A stretch of DNA of 19,899 bases from RUG12395 sp034178705 (lineage in GTDB: Bacteria > Bacillota > Clostridia > Oscillospirales > CAG-272), in contig JAXFQY010000112.1 of the NCBI GenBank assembly GCA_034178705.1, positions 1-19,899 of the forward strand. The letters run 5' to 3'. Shown here piece by piece: positions 5,364 through 13,529 of this stretch; position 1 is the first letter of the stretch, and each line of letters starts with the position of its first letter. The notes under the pieces were generated by a model that was not told the DNA's origin, did no database searches, and worked only from the letters and a program-made list of their open reading frames with translations. The position numbers and the translations under genes are program-made.

Positions 5364-6655
5364 TCTGCTTTGCCCCCGTCAGTAAAATATTCTTTTACCC
5401 GCTCGAAGATTGCATTATCGCGGGCGCAACAAGCGTTGAAGGTTTTTCGACTCCAATCGGCATCCGCGCTACGGTGCTTGGAGAGTATCCTGGAGAATTC
5501 AGCTTGCGCATTGGCAAGCAACGGCTCTGTATCATTGATGATCTTCCTCCATCCGGCGCGCTGTTGTATGGCTTCCTGCCATTCATAGTCGCTCAGAACC
5601 CCCTCAAAACGCTTTTGCGATTTGTAGTCACTCTCGGAAAGGAGACGCTTGTTTTCTTCGATAATCCGTCCGGTGCTCGCGATCTGCTCGCTTGCGGCGG
5701 CGATCTCATCAAAATAATCGTCTTGAATTAAAAATTCGGAATAACTGTTATAATCATCGCAATCCTGTTTCCAAACTGCGGCGATATCTTCTGCTATCGG
5801 CAATTTTCGATCGCAAAAAAACTGATACTTGTTAAACGGTTTTTGCCCGAGCAGGACACCGTCCGCAAAATACAGATTGTTGGATGTGATAAGATTATAG
5901 CGGTCATGCCGTTCTCCGCAAAGGTATACTTTGCTGGACCTGGACCACTTTGCGGTTCCTCCGTCAATTGTAACAAGGCTGTCATTCCGGCTGATTTCCT
6001 CAAGATTCTTGGTTGTGCCGCTTTCGGCATTATAGAATCCATGCATACCGTATACCGTAAGGTGACTACCGTTCGAAAAGGTATACGCCGTAAAACTGCG
6101 TTCGGATCCGGTCTTGTATGACCGGATTACTACAGCAGGAACAAGTTCCTTTGTCTCCGGATTATAGGATTGAACAAGCTCACCGGGTTTCAGATCCTCA
6201 ATTGCTTTTTCCGTTCCGTCTGCCATATTGATCGGAGTACCCTCGATCAGGCAGGTAGAATACCCCGTTGCCGTGACATAAAAATCTCCGGTCAGATAGG
6301 TTCCTGCCGGTATAGAAACAGAATCTCCCTCATAATACAGATATGTGCTTTCTCCGGAACGTGTGGGAAGCTGAAGAACGTCAGAATCCGTCTGTCCGGC
6401 ATTGGTGAAGCCGGATTCGCTCTGAGAGGCAACGGCAGTCACCTCACCATTGCTTTGATTGACTGAATGAGTAATAATCTGTGCTCCGGATACAGGGGAC
6501 ATCTGATGTGTTGCTGTTTTAACGCCTGCTTGAACATAGCCCTTGTTCTGCTGTGCTGTCGCTGTGATCAGACCGCTGTCTGACACAGAGATCGTCGGCG
6601 TGGCTTGTTCTACCGGCTTACCTCCTCCTGCCGGAAAACTTGCATGAATCGGCAT
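5360..6655 (-). CDS. Tail appendage protein with an internal Hint (hedgehog/intein) domain
   Basis: A 431-residue protein in three parts. Residues 18-130 are beta-rich modules typical of Firmicutes tail fibres (TISVSDSGLITATA, YVQAGVKTATHQM). Residues 135-271 are a Hint domain: CLIEGTPINMADGTEKAIED with Cys135 as first residue (block A), HLTVYGMHGFYN with His205 (block B), and YNLITSNNLYFADGVLL (block F). The usual terminal His-Asn is replaced by Gly-Gln, and the block B Thr (T-x-x-H) is Tyr202. There is no homing-endonuclease insert. Residues 285-431 are helical and charged. Hint domains cleave or splice their own chain; here an N-to-S shift at Cys135 could release or anchor the two halves. 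A ribosome site AAAGGAG precedes the ATG; it overlaps the assembly-protein gene by 4 bases. Confidence 0.85.
   Translation of the reverse strand: MPIHASFPAGGGKPVEQATPTISVSDSGLITATAQQNKGYVQAGVKTATHQMSPVSGAQIITHSVNQSNGEVTAVASQSESGFTNAGQTDSDVLQLPTRSGESTYLYYEGDSVSIPAGTYLTGDFYVTATGYSTCLIEGTPINMADGTEKAIEDLKPGELVQSYNPETKELVPAVVIRSYKTGSERSFTAYTFSNGSHLTVYGMHGFYNAESGTTKNLEEISRNDSLVTIDGGTAKWSRSSKVYLCGERHDRYNLITSNNLYFADGVLLGQKPFNKYQFFCDRKLPIAEDIAAVWKQDCDDYNSYSEFLIQDDYFDEIAAASEQIASTGRIIEENKRLLSESDYKSQKRFEGVLSDYEWQEAIQQRAGWRKIINDTEPLLANAQAEFSRILSKHRSADADWSRKTFNACCARDNAIFERVKEYFTDGGKAE
5843..6253 (-). other. Hint domain within the tail protein
   Basis: Residues 135-271. Cys135 starts block A, His205 lies in block B, and YFADGVLL ends block F. 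It is bacterial-intein-like (about 137 residues, no endonuclease insert) with the C-terminal His-Asn missing. Confidence 0.82.
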
Positions 6656-6668
6656 ATTTTTGCTCCTT

Positions 6669-7331
6669 TCATCCCAAGAGAGTAATGGATATCGGAATAT
6701 CGACAGACGGTTTGTCTCCGTCCGCCGAAACGGTCAGAACTCCGCTTGCCTGCCCTGTGACGGATAGCATGGCTTCCCGCGCAGCTTCTCGCTGAGCAGC
6801 CGTTGCTGATTGGGATATAGAGACGAATCCGTTCTGAACGGCAGAAATACCGGAAACGGTGACCTGCTGTGAATAGGGCGCCTGCGTTCCGGTCCATTTG
6901 GAGGCGCTCAACGTAGCGGAGCACGATATGCTGCTTTTGGCTTTGGTTTCGATGAGTTCCTGAATTTCATCGGCAATGGCATCAAGCTCACTTTGGATCG
7001 TTTTGAGAATCAAGGTTTTGGCGTCTGTCATGTTGACAGGCTTCCAGGCTATCGGCATTCCTTCCTCATCAACAGAGACTACCTTCCATAGCTGGCAGAT
7101 TGCAGCTCCGACCGTTGTCGGCACCGAAAGCGCATCGTTTTCGGACAAGGCAGTTATGATTTCGTTGATCTTATCAGCAAGCAAAGAAGCAAGCTTGTCA
7201 AAACGCAGCTTCAATTCTTCCGCTGAAAGACCGCAAGCTCCGTACTGCATGGATTCGTTCGGACGCTTCGAAAGGGCCTGTATACCGTTGGCTTTAATTT
7301 GAATTGCTGTGATTTTATTAATTTTTTTCAT
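6669..7331 (-). CDS. Tail-fibre / virion structural protein
   Basis: About 220 residues. The N-terminal part (KINKITAIQIKANGIQALSKRPN and LRFDKLASLLADKINEII) is helical and similar to the attachment end of Firmicutes tail-fibre proteins. The C-terminal 80 residues form a beta-sandwich-like module, with SASKWTGTQAPYSQQVTVSGI, then ATAAQREAAREAMLSV and a final DKPSVDIPISITLLG; the same kind of module ends many phage fibres. I placed the start at the ATG at 7331, which has GGGATGG 5 bases upstream; an ATG at 7340 would add three residues and sits 4 bases from the preceding stop. It probably pairs with the next protein in the tail tip. No enzymatic motif is visible. Confidence 0.7.
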   Translation of the reverse strand: MKKINKITAIQIKANGIQALSKRPNESMQYGACGLSAEELKLRFDKLASLLADKINEIITALSENDALSVPTTVGAAICQLWKVVSVDEEGMPIAWKPVNMTDAKTLILKTIQSELDAIADEIQELIETKAKSSISCSATLSASKWTGTQAPYSQQVTVSGISAVQNGFVSISQSATAAQREAAREAMLSVTGQASGVLTVSADGDKPSVDIPISITLLG

Positions 7332-7344
7332 TTTTACCATCCCG

Positions 7345-10047
7345 TCAGCGATAACGACCCGCAACTCGATATCGATAGCTGATGTAATATAGAGAGAATG
7401 GCTTGCAATACTCGTCAGAGTAAACAAAGTATTGCTTTTCAACCCACTTCTTTTCTTTTTCCCGAACGGCAAAAAGACTTTGATCCGTTGTAATGAAGGT
7501 AAAATCACCGAAATCCATATCCTCAAACGAGAATTGGGTTGCGTTGATCCTTGCGATCTGACGGCCAACCTGTTTGTAGGGATTGTTGTTGGTTCGTACT
7601 CTTACTTTTGCGGCAGATTCATCCATCGATCGCGTCTTGATCACGGTGGATTTTCTTATTGTACTTTTTGTTAGGTGAGGAATTCCGCAGTTATCCAGCT
7701 TGGTTGCGGCTCCGCTAATAATGGTGCGTCCGTCGAAAGAATACCATTTTGACGGAATGCTCCCGTCGGATTCTCTCTTATCGAAATTGAAGGAGCACAC
7801 AATGCCGTTTTCCGTTCCGAAAAAGATGTTTCTGTCTTCCGATCGGATAAAGCTTGCCTTTCGAAAAACGCCGCCGGTTTGCGCTCCGGTGGGCTCGCAC
7901 AGATAGGCTTCCCTTCGGATCAGCTCCCCCGATGATGGATTCCGGATTTCATTCACCGTAAAATACACTTTCATCGGGTATGTAATTCCGTCAATAGTTT
8001 TGTACAGCAGTACAAAAGATATATCTGTCGATGATGCGCCCGTGCTGTCCGGAGCATTGACGATTTCTCCAGTTATGTCATGATATTCCTCAAGACCTGG
8101 CTGGTAGATCCGGTTTGCAAGTTGAAGCGGAATTTCGTACTTTGTTCCATCTTTTTCATACGGAACGGTTGTATTTTGAAGGGCAGATGGCATCTCTCCG
8201 GAATACAGGAATTCCGGATACTGACCATCATACACACCGATTTCGTCGAGATAATACCATTCGTATTGCGGTGTACCTTCAGTATGCGTAAAGGTTTGCC
8301 TGCTGTCTGCGAGGAACAGCTTCCCGTCTACCAGCAGGAGAAGGTATCCGTTCCACTCCGCAAGCTGAGCGTTTGTAAGATCGGTATTGAGAAGCTTCGC
8401 GTCCACAAGGCTCGAACGGTGTTCGATTGCCCGCTCATATCGGACAGACAGCTGACCGACTCCCTCAAGACCGAACCGGGAAACAAAAACAGGATCGTCG
8501 AGAAAATTGGTACAGGCTCCGAGACAACCGATTCCGGAAAGCCCTCTGGAAGAAGGATAGATACGCGGTTGAATATTGCTTCCTGTTTCGGTAGGCGTAT
8601 GGAAGTACGCAACACCGTCCTGATCTGTGTCGGCTTTCAGGACAAGAAGCGTATCGGCAACCGGAATCATTCCGGTGACAGGGGATTGGCTGATTCCGTC
8701 CTGCTGATAATTCAGCAGGGGGAAATAGGTCGGATCGACATACCCGGAACTGTTTCTTCCGCAATAAAAAATATGGTTCGGAAAATCCGGATTACCGGAT
8801 AGAAAAACCCGATTATCAAACAGAGAGAACAACGTGCAATGCCCGATAATGTTTTCGGTCGATTCTGTATTGTCCGTGATTCCGGTAATGCTGGTTACAG
8901 GCTTGGTAGCGGTGATTTCAACCTCTGAGAAGTCTTCGGTATAATCATCATCGTTGCGAAAACGGATCCTGCCTTGTGATTTGTCTTCGTCTGTTATCGG
9001 GTAATAATCTCCACTCCAAACCACACGCACGCCGGTATAAATCATTATTGGGTTTCCGTATTCATCAAACTCATTCGCACTTTCATATGGCTTTTCCAAC
9101 TTATATTCTTCCTCATGACTGGAAGCCTCGGTGAGCGTTCTCCACACGGATCCTTGTTTCCCGCGCACTTGATCAATACTTGTCACATTATCTATGCTGA
9201 GTGCAAGAATTGTACCGTTTCCAATTTTCGCATCCGAGGATGATTTGAATGTCTCCTTGAAGGAAGGATTCAACATGTTACGGGCTTCATATTCGGTACC
9301 GCGCGCCCCGTAAGTTCCCGGCTTATTGTTTATATAGGTAGTGGGAATATACCCGTAAGAACTGGCGTCCTTTACGGTCTCCCCGTCATAGACAAGATAA
9401 CTGTTGCCGTCCAGCATATAAAGACGGTTGTTGAACACAAAAGACTGGCTTTTCTGTTCATTCATGGAGGAGTAAATCGCATCCTCGCAGATCCCCTGAT
9501 AGTAGGTTACCAACAGCGGGTCTCCCTCTGTCAGCGTTACTCCGGATACCGTAAGAATATGACCTGTGCGGTCATAAGTTTGACTTAAAGTGAGGTCCGT
9601 TTCTTCTGCGTCTGTCAGTTTCACCACAGAATAAACATCCTCAGGAAGCGTTATTTTGTACGCAGAACCGGTCGCTGCCGGAACCGATGCGGTAATATGG
9701 CATTCTACATTTGCGGATTGCGGGTAGTTCTCCCACAGATAGAGATTCTTTCCGGCATGAATCAGAACCTTTGTGATTTCCTCTCCGTCGATCTTCTGCG
9801 TCAGCTTGTGAATTCCGTATATTACGGATCCGTCCGGCGCCTGGAAGCGGCGTCGGAATCCGGGAATCGTCTCAATTGCTTTGCCTTCTCCGGACAGATA
9901 GTCCTTATACATGTTCACGGAATAGGCAAGGCGCTGCGCATGAACCTGAGAATGGTCGCTCGAGAAGTCCACCCCGCGAAAATCCCCGTAGTATTGGTTG
10001 TATTCCTCTCCGTTTGTCAGGAGATTCTTTGCCGTTTTATTTGCCAT
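7345..10047 (-). CDS. Large tail nozzle-like (tail tubular B / gp10-type) protein
   Basis: A 900-residue beta-rich protein. It starts with DFRGVDFSSDHSQVHAQRLAYSVNMYKDYLSG, ETIPGFRRRF and continues with repeated blade-like units (KVLIHAGKNLYLWEN, SFVFNNRLYMLDGNSYLVYDG, FSLFDNRVFLSGNPDFPNHIFYCG, NGYLLLLVDGKLFLAD, RNIFFGTENGIVCSFNFD). The FDNRVFLSGNPDFPN segment and overall size fit the beta-propeller nozzle or stabilisation proteins of short-tailed phages (T7 gp12, P22 gp10). It would form the distal tail tube through which DNA leaves. It begins 1 base after the adaptor stop codon, and no tape-measure gene follows, which supports a podovirus morphology. The exact family is inferred from fold pattern, not from a clear signature. 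Confidence 0.78.
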   Translation of the reverse strand: MANKTAKNLLTNGEEYNQYYGDFRGVDFSSDHSQVHAQRLAYSVNMYKDYLSGEGKAIETIPGFRRRFQAPDGSVIYGIHKLTQKIDGEEITKVLIHAGKNLYLWENYPQSANVECHITASVPAATGSAYKITLPEDVYSVVKLTDAEETDLTLSQTYDRTGHILTVSGVTLTEGDPLLVTYYQGICEDAIYSSMNEQKSQSFVFNNRLYMLDGNSYLVYDGETVKDASSYGYIPTTYINNKPGTYGARGTEYEARNMLNPSFKETFKSSSDAKIGNGTILALSIDNVTSIDQVRGKQGSVWRTLTEASSHEEEYKLEKPYESANEFDEYGNPIMIYTGVRVVWSGDYYPITDEDKSQGRIRFRNDDDYTEDFSEVEITATKPVTSITGITDNTESTENIIGHCTLFSLFDNRVFLSGNPDFPNHIFYCGRNSSGYVDPTYFPLLNYQQDGISQSPVTGMIPVADTLLVLKADTDQDGVAYFHTPTETGSNIQPRIYPSSRGLSGIGCLGACTNFLDDPVFVSRFGLEGVGQLSVRYERAIEHRSSLVDAKLLNTDLTNAQLAEWNGYLLLLVDGKLFLADSRQTFTHTEGTPQYEWYYLDEIGVYDGQYPEFLYSGEMPSALQNTTVPYEKDGTKYEIPLQLANRIYQPGLEEYHDITGEIVNAPDSTGASSTDISFVLLYKTIDGITYPMKVYFTVNEIRNPSSGELIRREAYLCEPTGAQTGGVFRKASFIRSEDRNIFFGTENGIVCSFNFDKRESDGSIPSKWYSFDGRTIISGAATKLDNCGIPHLTKSTIRKSTVIKTRSMDESAAKVRVRTNNNPYKQVGRQIARINATQFSFEDMDFGDFTFITTDQSLFAVREKEKKWVEKQYFVYSDEYCKPFSLYYISYRYRVAGRYR

Positions 10048-10048
10048 A

Positions 10049-10969
10049 TTACCACCCGTTTACACTCCGGAACGGAACCGGAGCGATATTCTTTTGGCGC
10101 ATCTCAATGTCCGCTATCCTTTCGCGGTAAAGGGAAAGATAGTATTGTGCCTTTTCCGGCTCGTCGTCCGCCCAGACATAGGATGCCACAAGCAAGGGCA
10201 GGGCAGAGCAAAGCTCCGCGTCCAGTTGGATTTCCGTAAAATCGTCCTCCACATGCGTCTGGATTTCCAGCTGCTGTGGGATCTGACGGTAAATCACCTT
10301 GTAAGCGCCCGGCGCATCTCTCGGAAGCAGCAGGACGCTTCTCCCTTCAATTCGGTAATCCTGATTCAGCATTTTGCCCTGCTCGTCATCCTGAATCGGA
10401 GGATTCCGGAAGGCAAGGAAATCTTCGCACAAAGCGGTCATATCATATCGCGTAAAAGGCTCAAACGGAGGGATATCCTCAACCTCCCCACCGGCAAGCT
10501 GCGTGTACAGGGCAACGCACCGAACAGAGAACAGATAATCCCCCGAGAATCGCAGGCGTACAGGCGCGGAAACAAAGGAACCGTCCTCCTGAATCAATCC
10601 ACGGTACCGCTTGAATACAACGCCGGACAAAGGAATGCTGAAAAGAGTTTCCCAGCTGCCGTCTTCGGCTTGTTTCTCGATTGTGGCAGTTCCGTTGCCG
10701 CTCGCCTCAAAGGAATACGCTTTCGGATGATCTGCGGAATAGATCAGCTCTCCGTCACACCGGATCGCATCATAGGACTGAATGTCCGCGCCGTTCGGCA
10801 GAGCAATGTGATTGATGACGCAGACCCCTGCTGCAGGCCGCACGGATGCGATCTGCAGCAGAGCGCGGTTAACGGCAAAATAGAACCGCTTATCGCCGTC
10901 CTCGTCCTTTTCGAGAGAGGATTCAAATCCGAGCTGAGCTACCTGCGCATAAAGCTCATATACCGTCAT
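10049..10969 (-). CDS. Head-tail adaptor (tail tubular A-like) protein
   Basis: A 306-residue protein located between the major capsid and the nozzle gene. The first 45 residues (TVYELYAQVAQLGFES, FYFAVNRALLQIASVRP) and the last 80 (TEIQLDAELCSALPLLVASYVWADDEPEKAQYYLSLYRERIADIE) are helical and resemble the helical adaptor fold (T7 gp11, P22 gp4) that docks under the portal. A beta-sandwich domain of about 150 residues is inserted between them (AYSFEASGNGTATIEKQ, YRGLIQEDGSFVSAPVRLRFSGDYL). A ribosome site GGAGGA precedes the ATG; it is 18 bp after the capsid gene. The assignment depends on position and helix pattern, so moderate confidence. Confidence 0.7.
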   Translation of the reverse strand: MTVYELYAQVAQLGFESSLEKDEDGDKRFYFAVNRALLQIASVRPAAGVCVINHIALPNGADIQSYDAIRCDGELIYSADHPKAYSFEASGNGTATIEKQAEDGSWETLFSIPLSGVVFKRYRGLIQEDGSFVSAPVRLRFSGDYLFSVRCVALYTQLAGGEVEDIPPFEPFTRYDMTALCEDFLAFRNPPIQDDEQGKMLNQDYRIEGRSVLLLPRDAPGAYKVIYRQIPQQLEIQTHVEDDFTEIQLDAELCSALPLLVASYVWADDEPEKAQYYLSLYRERIADIEMRQKNIAPVPFRSVNGW

Positions 10970-10987
10970 AAGCGATTCCTCCGTTGG

Positions 10988-12028
10988 TTAAAGTGTGAGT
11001 TGGGTTGCTCCGGAAACGGCGGACGCGGAATTCACAACGAGCGCCATGTGTTTCCAGGTCGTAAAGCCGAGACCGAACCGGCAATAGCCGTTCCAGATGT
11101 AATTGCGCGTGTGGATATCGATCTCGTTGCGGATATCAAGCGGGATTCTGTTGTAGAACATGGAACCAAGCAGGTTCTTGTTCGCCTCCGAGGACATGAT
11201 CATGAACCGATCGTCCGTGGTCTCCCAGCCGTCGAGCACAACGATCGTCCAGTTGCCGTACTGGGTGTTGATATCGTTATACCCGGACCCTACCGTTCTT
11301 TCAGACCCCGCAACCTTCTTTGCGATGTTCTCAAGCCCGAACCGGTTGCAGGGAAGAATCAGCGTATCGGCGACATAGTTCATTGTCTCGCCGTTCTCGT
11401 CCTTGAAGTTACGCAGCTTGTTGGCTACAGCACCGAGCCCTTTTTCGAACGTGGCGCCGTCGCTTGTCAGACTGCCGTAGAAGTAGTTGGTCTGTGTCCC
11501 GCTTCTTCCGGTAGCGTAGGGATGGCTATTGGAGAACAGCGGTTTCCCGTCTCCGGTAGTAAGATCTACCGTTGCCTTGTTGAACACCATGCTCTCTTTC
11601 GTTGCGTTGATCAGAGCCTGAGCGGCGATCTTGGTTCTGGTCTTGTAATAAGCGCGCACAAACGCCTGCGGCTTGGATTTCATGTTGACACCCATTCCGA
11701 ACTGCGCGTCATCCACCATCTCCCGCGTGATCGTGAATTCCTTTGCAAACGGAATGTGCTCAATCACCTTTTTGTAGGTCATCTGAATACTGTCGTTCTC
11801 AGCGCCCTGCCCTTCTTTGACATGCTGGAACGTGTCGAAATCGCTCTGACCCATCACGGTTTCGGAGTTGTGGGTTGATTTCTCGACGTTGTAGAGCACA
11901 TCGAGAATGTTTTTCTGCTTCTCACAGGTATTGCTTTCGTTTTCGATGAGCGCTTTGATGGGGTGTTCGAATTTTCCGTACATCGGATCATTTTCGCCGC
12001 TCATCTTGCTGTAAATAATGCTTGACAT
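10988..12028 (-). CDS. Major capsid protein, Mu gpT / HK97-fold type
   Basis: A 346-residue protein with features of the Mu gpT-like capsid group: a long N-terminal arm (SIIYSKMSGENDPMYGKFEHP), an E-loop region (YKKVIEHIPFAKEFTITREMVDD), the LFSNSHPYATG motif near residue 185, and a C-terminal domain with ADTLILPCNRFGLENIAKKVAGSE and a final strand LGFTTWKHMALVV. It forms the procapsid shell around the scaffold protein encoded two genes earlier. It has the strongest ribosome site in the block, AAAGGAGGA before ATG, as expected for the most abundant virion protein. It follows the decoration-like gene by 16 bp. No separate capsid protease gene is seen in the window. Confidence 0.88.
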   Translation of the reverse strand: MSSIIYSKMSGENDPMYGKFEHPIKALIENESNTCEKQKNILDVLYNVEKSTHNSETVMGQSDFDTFQHVKEGQGAENDSIQMTYKKVIEHIPFAKEFTITREMVDDAQFGMGVNMKSKPQAFVRAYYKTRTKIAAQALINATKESMVFNKATVDLTTGDGKPLFSNSHPYATGRSGTQTNYFYGSLTSDGATFEKGLGAVANKLRNFKDENGETMNYVADTLILPCNRFGLENIAKKVAGSERTVGSGYNDINTQYGNWTIVVLDGWETTDDRFMIMSSEANKNLLGSMFYNRIPLDIRNEIDIHTRNYIWNGYCRFGLGFTTWKHMALVVNSASAVSGATQLTL

Positions 12029-12044
12029 TCCTTTTTATCCTCCT

Positions 12045-12443
12045 TTAAAATCTGACAAGGATCTTGTCGCCTGCGGCGGTCGCTCCGTTGGTGGATACAA
12101 TCTCCGCCACTCCGCTTGTCGTGGTAGCGGTAACCTGAAGCCCGTCCGTGTGCAGCGTCACCTTGGTTCCGACAACGGCGGCGCTGGCATCGGCGGCGGT
12201 TTCTACCTCATAAATCTGGTTGGGTTCCACGCGGCAAACGGGAATTACCCGGTCGGTTGCGTCCGCAGAAAGACCAGCCATGGCGATAAAGGTCGGTTTG
12301 GTGGTCGCTCCGCATTTTGTGAGTGCGCCGGAGGCAAGCACAAGTGCTTCGCCGATCGTGATCGCTTCGCTCGCGGTTGCGGTCAGATATTCCGGCTCGG
12401 GAACGTTCATTCGCGCGTTCTCGATTTTGATCAGTCTGAACAT
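12045..12443 (-). CDS. Capsid decoration / head-fibre-like protein
   Basis: A 132-residue beta-rich protein directly between scaffold and capsid genes. It begins MFRLIKIENARMNVPEPEYLTATASEAITIGEALVLA and continues with alternating Gly/Thr/Ala strands (GTKVTLHTDGLQVTATTTSGVAEIV) ending in KILVRF. The ITIGEALVLASGALTKC segment is like the small beta-barrel found in capsid decoration proteins of Firmicutes phages (DUF2190-like type). It probably trims or stabilises the head surface. AAAGGAG precedes the ATG. Family assignment is by position and fold pattern. Confidence 0.68.
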   Translation of the reverse strand: MFRLIKIENARMNVPEPEYLTATASEAITIGEALVLASGALTKCGATTKPTFIAMAGLSADATDRVIPVCRVEPNQIYEVETAADASAAVVGTKVTLHTDGLQVTATTTSGVAEIVSTNGATAAGDKILVRF

Positions 12444-12459
12444 TTCAATTTCTCCTTTT

Positions 12460-13260
12460 TTACTTTGTGTTTTTGTAAAGATTCAGGATCTCTTTGTCGC
12501 TTTTATCGGGGAACAGATCGCGCCACTGCAGAAGCTCTGCACGCGGCATCGTGACAGAGTTATCCTTCGATCCCTTCGGAACAACGGATTGCAGATGACT
12601 TTTTGCCTCATTGAGAGACGCCTGTCTTGCCGAGCTTGCCGCATTGGACAGAACGGCATCCGGATTGGCGGCAACATATGCTTCTTTTGCTGACAGCCCG
12701 AGGTCACGGAACCGTTTGAATTTTTCGGCGTTCGGGATCTCGTCGATGTCCTTGTACTGCTCCGCTCCCGGGAAGGATTTTTTGAGAGATTCCAGGTCCT
12801 CCCGCTTTTTGGCTTCGAACCTCTGCTTGCGGTAATAGCGGAGCGCTTCCTCGCTCTCCAGGCGCTCGGACTGCGTCTTTTCATACTCTTCCGGGGAAAC
12901 GCCGTCGGATTCCGCCGCAATTCGTACCAGCGATTGGTAGAAGTCCTCCCCCTTGACGCCGAGCTTTTCGAGGGATGCCTTGCCCTGCTTTTCGATTTTG
13001 GCAAGCTTGGCTTTCAGGGCGGCAATCTCTTTGTCTCGTTCATCCGGCTCCGCTTCTTTTTCGCGTTCGTCCGAATTCGAAGACTGAGGCGGTTTTTCAT
13101 CCTCCTGTGAATCTTCCGCCGGATCATCCGGGATCACAATATCCCCGTTCTCGTCCAGCGCAAAATTTTCCTGCTCGTTTTCCGTTCCGGCTGTGTCGGG
13201 TGCTGCTTCGGGTGCGTTTTCCTCGTTTATCGAGGTATTGAGATTTTCTTTCTGTTCCAT
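12460..13260 (-). CDS. Capsid scaffolding protein
   Basis: A 266-residue, highly charged protein. Residues 1-72 are acidic and low in complexity (Glu/Asp/Asn-rich, for example IPDDPAEDSQEDEKPP). Residues 73-105 form a coiled coil (DERDKEIAALKAKLAKIEKQ). The rest is helical with a conserved-looking YRKQRFEAKKREDLESLKKSFPGAEQYKDI and a basic end (LNLYKNTK). Composition and its place before the decoration and capsid genes mark it as the internal scaffold that directs procapsid assembly. AGGAGGA precedes the ATG. The gene is 16 bp before the decoration gene and 41 bp after the 44-aa gene. Confidence 0.85.
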   Translation of the reverse strand: MEQKENLNTSINEENAPEAAPDTAGTENEQENFALDENGDIVIPDDPAEDSQEDEKPPQSSNSDEREKEAEPDERDKEIAALKAKLAKIEKQGKASLEKLGVKGEDFYQSLVRIAAESDGVSPEEYEKTQSERLESEEALRYYRKQRFEAKKREDLESLKKSFPGAEQYKDIDEIPNAEKFKRFRDLGLSAKEAYVAANPDAVLSNAASSARQASLNEAKSHLQSVVPKGSKDNSVTMPRAELLQWRDLFPDKSDKEILNLYKNTK

Positions 13261-13301
13261 TTCTTCCTCCTGCCGTCATGCGGCTGATGGTTTTTCAAAA
13301 A

Positions 13302-13436
13302 TTATTTCTTGGATGTGTTGCCGTTTCCGTTACGCAGGTCGTTGCCCTTAACGACGGTCGATCCGGGATTGCTTCCGGTAGGCTTCGGCGCCTTGATCAC
13401 GCCGCCCGCGTTCGTTGCGAATCTGTTGTTTTCCAT
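13302..13436 (-). CDS. 44-residue Gly/Asn-rich phage protein
   Basis: A short reading frame with a near-perfect ribosome site (AAAGGAGG, 6 bases before ATG) starts MENNRFATNAGGVIKAPKPTG and ends in NGNGNTSKK. It is rich in Asn, Gly and Lys, with no Cys and no hydrophobic segment, so it is probably disordered. It lies between the intrinsic terminator at 13464-13505 and the scaffold gene. I recognise no family. The strong ribosome site and the absence of any other frame there support it as a real gene; it may be a minor head component or a leader peptide for the head genes. Confidence 0.65.
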   Translation of the reverse strand: MENNRFATNAGGVIKAPKPTGSNPGSTVVKGNDLRNGNGNTSKK

Positions 13437-13454
13437 TTTTTCTCCTCCTTTCCG

Positions 13455-13505
13455 AAAAAAATAACAGAGCCGTGCATCCCCTGTGTTTGGGGTGCATGGC
13501 TCTGT
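13455..13505 (-). terminator. Strong intrinsic terminator ahead of the head genes
   Basis: ACAGAGCC at 13464-13471 and GGCTCTGT at 13498-13505 form the base of a 17-bp stem with two G-U pairs and a loop of about 8 bases. On the minus strand it is followed by TTATTTTTTT (13464-13455), the classic layout. It begins 24 bases after the Com-like gene stop and ends only about 20 bases before the next ATG. Confidence 0.85.
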
Positions 13506-13529
13506 CTCTTCGGACGCTGGCTCCTTGAA

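Noticed and set aside
5843..6253. Hint region read as a full intein with homing endonuclease
   Set aside because: Only about 137 residues, no LAGLIDADG or HNH motif, no terminal His-Asn, and no conserved enzyme to host it.
9998..11878. A 626-codon open frame on the plus strand
   Set aside because: It lies antisense to the adaptor and capsid genes, which have ribosome sites and recognisable proteins; its own translation is Arg/His-rich with no domain.
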